NCBI GenBank assembly: GCA_946011705.1
Contig: CAMGCA010000043.1
Coordinates: 1 to 10,167 of the forward strand
Source: an uncultured Clostridia bacterium
Lineage (GTDB): Bacteria; Bacillota; Clostridia; Oscillospirales; Oscillospiraceae
DNA length: 10,167 bases
Direction of reading: 5' to 3'
Both the position numbers and the translations under genes were made by a program. Positions 6,256-10,167 of this stretch are shown here, piece after piece (the first letter of the stretch is position 1; each line of letters starts with the position of its first letter). Under the pieces are notes generated by a model that was given only the letters and a program-made list of their open reading frames with translations, did no database searches and was not told the DNA's origin.

Positions 6256-7096
6256 ACACCGTATCCATAAAGGTCCGCTCGACCCGGTTGAAAATCATAA
6301 TGCCCAGCAGCGCCACCAGAACGGTAACTGCCCAGGACAGGCCGTAAAAGCCCCAGTGCAGGCTTCCCTGTCCCAGAACCGCATAGCGAATCAGCTCCAC
6401 GGAGCTGGTCACGGGATTCAGAAGCAGCCCCGTGCGCACCCCGCCCTCCGCCGCAGTGGACAGGGGGTAGACGATAGGTGTCAGGTACATCCACATCTGC
6501 ACGCCGAACTCCACCAGAACCGTCAGATCCCGGTATTTGGTGGTCATACTGGAAATGATGATGCCGCAGCCCATACCCAGAATGCCCAGATGCACAAGCT
6601 CCACCGGAATCATCAGCCAAGCCGCCCAGTGGGGCCGCACCGCGCCATGAATCAGGAAATAGCCGAGGAACAGGCACACCATGATCATCTGGATAAAAAA
6701 ACGGATAATCGTGGAGATTACGTTGGATATGGGGGTCACGAGTCTGGGGAAGTAGACCTTGCCAAAAACCCCGGCGTTTTCCGTAAAGGTGCTGGCATTG
6801 GTGGTCAGACAACTGGCAAAGTAGGCCCAGATGGCGTTGCTGCACAGATAGAACAGATAGGTCGGCACGCCGTCCGTACCGATGCCGGCAATTTCGCCGA
6901 AGACGAAGGCCTGCACCAGGCTGCTCATGAGGGGTGTCAGAAACAGCCACGCCGGGCCAAGAATGGTCTGCTTGTAGGAGACCACGAAATTGCGCTTGGT
7001 GAACAGGTAGATGAGGTCCCGGTAGGTCCAGACCTCTTTCAAATTCAGTTCCAGCCACTTATGTTTGGCGGATATGTGGGTATGATACTGCGCCAT
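6254..7096 (-). CDS. Polysaccharide ABC-2 export permease, Wzm/TagG-like, 280 aa
   Basis: Membrane half of the exporter that moves lipid-linked polysaccharide across the cytoplasmic membrane. The cytoplasmic N-terminus carries the family pattern LKEVWTYRDLIYLFTKRN (about 19-36), followed by YKQTILGPAWLFLTPL, an amphipathic helix leading into the first membrane span. Hydrophobic segments lie roughly at 45-68, 79-97, 126-150, 158-182, 198-213 and 247-269, matching the six-span ABC-2 fold. MTTKYRDL (about 184-191) and the polar NPVTSSVELIRYAVLG (about 227-242) are typical of TagG/Wzm proteins. The start ATG is preceded by GAGGT inside the end of the GT2 gene, three bases after its TAA. The ATPase of the pair follows directly. 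The overall length matches the family, with no sign of damage, in contrast to the ATPase 5' end. Confidence 0.95.
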   Translation of the reverse strand: MAQYHTHISAKHKWLELNLKEVWTYRDLIYLFTKRNFVVSYKQTILGPAWLFLTPLMSSLVQAFVFGEIAGIGTDGVPTYLFYLCSNAIWAYFASCLTTNASTFTENAGVFGKVYFPRLVTPISNVISTIIRFFIQMIMVCLFLGYFLIHGAVRPHWAAWLMIPVELVHLGILGMGCGIIISSMTTKYRDLTVLVEFGVQMWMYLTPIVYPLSTAAEGGVRTGLLLNPVTSSVELIRYAVLGQGSLHWGFYGLSWAVTVLVALLGIMIFNRVERTFMDTV

Positions 7097-7099
7097 AGC

Positions 7100-7990
7100 T
7101 TACCTCTTCCTCTTTAATGTTTTCACAAGGCGGTCAATCCAGCGCACCGGGGGCACCAGAAGCCGGGGCATTCCGATGTATTCCGCAATTTGGGCGTCTG
7201 TGAGCCTGCCGCGGCTTTCCGTGGCATAGCCATACCACATGGCCAGTTTTTTGCCGGTCGAATCGTGGAGGAATTCCGCTTTCTCCCGGAAAAAGATGCC
7301 GGTGCCCTGAAGATTATTCCAGAACAGGTCGTCCCCGGCGCTGGTGAGACCGTCGGGTTGATATTCGTAAATGGTCAAAATTTCATTATAAAAGCGAATT
7401 TTCCAGCCATCGGCGGCCATGCGGTTCCACGTCACGGCCTCCGTCATAAACCGCTCGCCCTCACAGACGGGGTACGGATAATTCCGGTGCACGGCGGTAT
7501 AGAACAGCAGCGCCCGCTCCCCTTTTACCACGCCATAGCGGTCAAGGGCCGTACCGTCATAGTATGGCTCCGGCAGGGCCTCATTGGGAGTTTGCCCCGG
7601 GGCGATGCCCAGATTGCCGGAAACGGCGCAGAATTTTTCGTTTTTTGGCAGTTCCGACTCCCACCGGGCCGCGATTTCCAGTGCGTTGTCCAGAAGGTAA
7701 TCATCGGAATCCACCGTGAAGAACAGCTCTCCCGCCGCCAATTCCAGACCGTGGTTAATGGCCCGGCATTTTCCGCCGTTTTCCTGGTAAACATAGCGGA
7801 TGGGAAAGGGGTTTTCCTCCGTCTGCCAGTGTTTTACCAATTCCCCGGTGCCGTCGGCGGAGCCGTCGTCCACAATGAGCCACTCATAATTGTGGAAGGT
7901 CTGTTTCTGTAGGGAACGGTACAGCTTTTCCAGCGTATGCGCCCGGTTGTAGGCCGGGGTAAATACGGTGATTTTATATGAAAATTCCAT
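7100..7990 (-). CDS. Glycosyltransferase family 2 (distinct subtype), 296 aa
   Basis: A GT2 enzyme that differs from the other GT2 proteins here. It begins KITVFTPAYNRAHTLEKLY (FTPAYNR instead of IVPVYN), has DDGSADGT at 41-48, ENGGKCRAINHG at about 70-81 and the metal site FTVDSDDYL with DSDD at 94-97. The second half has GERALLFYTAVHRNYPYP and ERFMTEAVTWNRMA.DGWKIRFYN, patterns I recognise from a GT2 group common in Gram-positive capsule and teichoic-acid-like loci; the glutamate in FMTEAVTW is a candidate catalytic or acceptor-side residue. The basic C-terminus (LVKTLKRKR) may touch the membrane. The start ATG has GAGGT at 7996-8000, overlapping the upstream TGA, and the stop is three bases before the permease start. 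This tight link to the exporter suggests joint translation. The sugar specificity is unknown. Confidence 0.93.
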   Translation of the reverse strand: MEFSYKITVFTPAYNRAHTLEKLYRSLQKQTFHNYEWLIVDDGSADGTGELVKHWQTEENPFPIRYVYQENGGKCRAINHGLELAAGELFFTVDSDDYLLDNALEIAARWESELPKNEKFCAVSGNLGIAPGQTPNEALPEPYYDGTALDRYGVVKGERALLFYTAVHRNYPYPVCEGERFMTEAVTWNRMAADGWKIRFYNEILTIYEYQPDGLTSAGDDLFWNNLQGTGIFFREKAEFLHDSTGKKLAMWYGYATESRGRLTDAQIAEYIGMPRLLVPPVRWIDRLVKTLKRKR

Positions 7991-7998
7991 GGAATACC

Positions 7999-8982
7999 TC
8001 AGGTCAGCAGACCAATGTCTATCAAATAGTTCAAAATTTTCGCGGTTCCTTCCAGATGGCCCCGGGCGGCCTTCAGCAGCAGCTTCCGCTTTTCAGGCGT
8101 CCCCTCCGGGATTTCCAGCGGCGTGATCTGTGTCATGATTTCATTCATTTTCTTTCGTGCCGCATCCATTTCCTCACCATTCAGGCTTCTTAAGCAGCCT
8201 TGCATGGCTCCAAGGCAGGTCATGAGCAAATCCGCTTTCGCTTCCCGAACCAGCCCCGGAAACCGCTGCTCAAAGTAGCCCAGCCGCTGCAATTTGGCGT
8301 CCAGTCCCTGCAACCGGCGCAAAGAATAGGGCTTGTGCATGGCGCTGCCGGACTGCTGGCGGTAGGCGTACATACAGGCGCAGCTGTGGGCCAGCTTTCG
8401 CGCATTGCCGAGAACCTTATAGGTAAAGAACTCGTCGTCGATGAGGTTTCCCTCCGGGAAGCGGATATCGCCTACGCATTCCCGGCGGTAGAGCTTATTG
8501 GGGGGTGTCTGCCGGAAGACTTCATCCTGAATGTGCAGGCGAAGGGCTTCCTCGGTTTCGCAGACCAGGATTTCCGCCCCGGTACCGTCGTCCATGGCAA
8601 GGTCGTCACGTTCCGTAATACCGATTTCACACTCCGCAATCTCCACCCCATCCTTCATCAGACCACACAGGTAGGAGAACATATTCGGATGCAGGTAGTC
8701 ATCGCTGTCCACGAATGTGATGATCTCACCCCTCGCCGCATCCAGCGCCGTATTCCGGGCCGCCCCGGCTCCGGCGTTTTGCTTGTGAAACACCCGGATG
8801 CGGCTGTCTCGTGCCGCCCAGCGGTCGCAGATTGCCCCGCTTCCATCCGGGGAACCATCGTCCACCAGCAGGATTTCCAGATTGGAATAAGTCTGCTCCG
8901 CGATGGACTGGATGCAGTGATCAAGGTATTTTTCCACCCGGTACACCGGGACAACCACGCTGATCAGCGGTAAATCGGTCAT
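7999..8982 (-). CDS. Glycosyltransferase family 2, 327 aa
   Basis: Predicted GT2 transferase. From ATG 8982 it reads MTDLPLISVVVPVYRVEKYL, with DDGSPD at 41-46, QNAGAGAARN (about 68-77) and FVDSDDYLHP with DSDD at 92-95. PNKLYRREC and NLIDDEFFTY follow, the same acceptor-side motifs as in its paralogs. The frame is open 27 codons further up, to an ATG at 9063. I reject that start because it would overlap the upstream GT2 by about 70 bases and because AAAGGAG sits at ideal distance from ATG 8982, overlapping the upstream TAA. The C-terminal 100 residues are alpha-helical in character and lysine/arginine rich, with no recognised domain. It is separated by 10 bases from the gene before and 8 from the one after. 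Donor and linkage unknown. Confidence 0.93.
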   Translation of the reverse strand: MTDLPLISVVVPVYRVEKYLDHCIQSIAEQTYSNLEILLVDDGSPDGSGAICDRWAARDSRIRVFHKQNAGAGAARNTALDAARGEIITFVDSDDYLHPNMFSYLCGLMKDGVEIAECEIGITERDDLAMDDGTGAEILVCETEEALRLHIQDEVFRQTPPNKLYRRECVGDIRFPEGNLIDDEFFTYKVLGNARKLAHSCACMYAYRQQSGSAMHKPYSLRRLQGLDAKLQRLGYFEQRFPGLVREAKADLLMTCLGAMQGCLRSLNGEEMDAARKKMNEIMTQITPLEIPEGTPEKRKLLLKAARGHLEGTAKILNYLIDIGLLT

Positions 8983-8992
8983 AGAATCTCCT

Positions 8993-9976
8993 TTAATGCT
9001 GCTCCTCCCGCTGAAACATTGCCACGAAGGCGCCGTAGGCCAGGTGGAAACTCCAAGGGGCATAGCAGATCATGTTGGCAAGCACTTTATTTCGAAGCGA
9101 CAGCAAGTGAAAGTGTTCCCGCTCCTTTTGGAGCATTTCCCGCACCCGCCGGCGGTAGGTTCCGTATTGGTTTCGCTGCGGGTTCACGTCCACCTGGGCG
9201 TAGGCAAACAGCAGATTTCGCAGCAGTGCCTGTTGCACGTCATCCTTCATTTCCGGGGCAGCCCGTTCCAAAAGCAGGCGGCGCACCCGGATGGGGTCGA
9301 AAATCACAGCCTCCGTGATGCCCTTGCAGGAGGCGGAATCCTTGCGCAAAATGTAGTGATAGGGGCAGTTTCCCTCAAAAACCCCGGTTTCCGCCCGGTC
9401 AAAGAGGTAGTAATTCATGAGAAGGTCTTCGTTGTTGCGGATGGATTCATCCATCCAGTCTTCGATTCCTTCAAAGAGCTTTCGCCGGTACAGCTTTGTG
9501 CAAAGGCTCATGCTCACATCCCGGTTGTCCAGTAGCTCCCACAGGCCGGTGCGGTGATCCTGCTCATGAATTGTGCCGGACTGGTGGACATATTCCACGC
9601 GTCCATCGGCATAATGCACCTGATGACCGCAGTGGGAGATATCCGCGTTCGCTCTCTTGGCGTTCTCCAAAAGCCTTGCGTACATCTGCGGCTCCACATA
9701 ATCGTCGCCGTCCATGAAGGCGATCCACTCTCCCGTGGATTCCTGCACGCCCCGGAGACGGGCGGTGGTGACACCGCCGTTTTCCTTGAAAACCGGGTGG
9801 ATTTTATCGAATTTTGCCGCGTATTCCCGGATTATTTCCGCCGTATTGTCGGAGGAACCATCGTCCACCACGATGATTTCCAGATTGGGAACGGTCTGGG
9901 ATAACAGACTGTCCAAGCTTCTCCCCAGCCAAGGGCCGATGTTATAAGCCGGTACGATCACCGAAATGGTGTCCAT
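8993..9976 (-). CDS. Glycosyltransferase family 2, 327 aa
   Basis: Predicted GT2 transferase. It begins MDTISVIVPAYNIGPWLGRS, with DDGSSDNT at 38-45 and ENGGVTTAR (about 65-73). The metal site is FMDGDDYVEP, with D89-G90-D91-D92 where most neighbours have DSDD, a common and functional GT2 variant. CTKLYRRKLF and NNEDLLMNYYLF follow at the position of the NKLY and DDE motifs of the other copies. The C-terminus is less like its neighbours, so it is probably an older paralog with a different specificity. The start ATG is preceded by GAGGTG that overlaps the TGA of the GT4 gene upstream. It likely adds one sugar to the lipid-linked intermediate on the cytoplasmic side; the donor cannot be predicted. 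Confidence 0.93.
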   Translation of the reverse strand: MDTISVIVPAYNIGPWLGRSLDSLLSQTVPNLEIIVVDDGSSDNTAEIIREYAAKFDKIHPVFKENGGVTTARLRGVQESTGEWIAFMDGDDYVEPQMYARLLENAKRANADISHCGHQVHYADGRVEYVHQSGTIHEQDHRTGLWELLDNRDVSMSLCTKLYRRKLFEGIEDWMDESIRNNEDLLMNYYLFDRAETGVFEGNCPYHYILRKDSASCKGITEAVIFDPIRVRRLLLERAAPEMKDDVQQALLRNLLFAYAQVDVNPQRNQYGTYRRRVREMLQKEREHFHLLSLRNKVLANMICYAPWSFHLAYGAFVAMFQREEQH

Positions 9977-9985
9977 GGTTTCACC

Positions 9986-10167
9986 TCATTTGCTGTAGCA
10001 GGAAATGTAGTCCCGGGCCATGTGCTCCGCGGAGAAGGTCTGGCTTTGTTTTCTGGCGGCTAAGCCCAGACGTTGACGCAGGGCCGCATCCCCCACCAGA
10101 CGGGTCAGACCGGCGCAGATGGATTGGGGTTCCGGCTCCACCAGAAGGCCGCTTTCCCCATCAGAAA
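9986..10167 (-). CDS. Glycosyltransferase family 4, C-terminal fragment (runs off right edge)
   Basis: The last 59 codons and stop of a gene whose body lies to the right. The fragment reads SDGESGLLVEPE, then SICAGLTRLVGDAALRQRLG, ending in SAEHMARDYISCYSK. The opening matches the loop after the E-x7-E motif in GT4 enzymes (commonly D G..GLLV.P.D), followed by the usual helix that evaluates as A..L..LL.D...R..L. GT4 is therefore the best call, but the catalytic motifs are outside the window. It is the first gene of the block in transcription order, and its TGA overlaps the ribosome site of the GT2 at 8993-9976, nine bases upstream of that start, which puts it in the same operon. Confidence 0.8.
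   Translation of the reverse strand, partial: SDGESGLLVEPEPQSICAGLTRLVGDAALRQRLGLAARKQSQTFSAEHMARDYISCYSK

Noticed and set aside
6190..6256. Frameshift as the cause of the ATPase 5' problem
   Set aside because: A second frame offers IASKR just above the TAG, which could mimic the SK.Y motif after a two-base shift, but that frame has no better start and an in-frame TAG of its own. The unshifted frame gives a longer family-like match, so substitutions are more likely.
6228..7058. Minus-strand open frame of 276 codons in the permease region
   Set aside because: It is a shifted frame within the permease; the true frame has the six hydrophobic spans and family motifs, and this one gives no coherent domain.
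8983..9063. N-terminal extension of the GT2 at 7999-8982
   Set aside because: It overlaps the upstream GT2 and lacks a ribosome site; ATG 8982 has AAAGGAG at good distance.
1..10167. CRISPR array, tRNA/rRNA, insertion sequence, intrinsic terminator or internal promoter
   Set aside because: No regular spaced repeats, transposase motifs, tRNA-like arms or GC hairpin plus T-run were seen; genes are packed with almost no free space.

Overview
The window is a stretch of one large cell-surface polysaccharide locus. Every gene I can support is on the minus strand, so transcription runs from high to low coordinates. It holds nine complete or near-complete genes plus a truncated gene at each edge. 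Intergenic gaps run from a 4-base overlap to about 20 bases, except for an anomalous gap of about 100 bases before the ABC ATPase. Shine-Dalgarno sequences (GGAGG/GAGGT type) usually overlap or follow the stop codon of the gene before. I see no internal promoter or terminator, so the block looks like part of one long operon whose ends lie outside the window.

In transcription order the layout is: the C-terminus of a GT4 glycosyltransferase (right edge to 9986); GT2 (8993-9976); GT2 (7999-8982); GT2 of a different subtype (7100-7990); ABC-2 polysaccharide export permease, Wzm/TagG-like (6254-7096); its ATPase, Wzt/TagH-like with a C-terminal extension (4945-6150, 5' end damaged or oddly encoded); GT4 (3799-4941); GT2 (2810-3778); GT2 (1819-2793); GT32-like DXD sugar transferase (1033-1803); GT2 (66-1031); and the first 23 codons of another GT2 (1-69). 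There are therefore ten glycosyltransferases, counting the two partial ones, around one two-component exporter. That fits cytoplasmic assembly of a heteropolysaccharide on a lipid carrier followed by ABC-transporter-dependent export, as in Wzm/Wzt O-antigen or TagGH wall teichoic acid systems. Nucleotide-sugar synthesis, initiating transferase and surface-attachment genes are not in the window.

The strong GGAGG ribosome sites, GC-rich codon use and protein style (short GT2 enzymes of about 320 residues, and an ATPase with the MTGRENVYMNGAILGMTKAEI motif) suggest a GC-rich member of the Bacillota, most likely a gut clostridial lineage such as the Oscillospiraceae/Ruminococcaceae. This is inference from style, not a database match.

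The most notable feature is the 5' end of the ATPase gene. Family-like sequence continues upstream of the first usable start codon (TTG at 6150), is interrupted by an in-frame TAG at 6190-6192, and continues in the same frame to a CTA codon at 6229-6231 where an ATG would be expected. A second point is a pair of very similar GT2 genes (66-1031 and 2810-3778) sharing a 25-base identical stretch. Otherwise this is an ordinary, though glycosyltransferase-rich, surface polysaccharide cluster. I found no CRISPR array, RNA gene, mobile element or clearly novel system.
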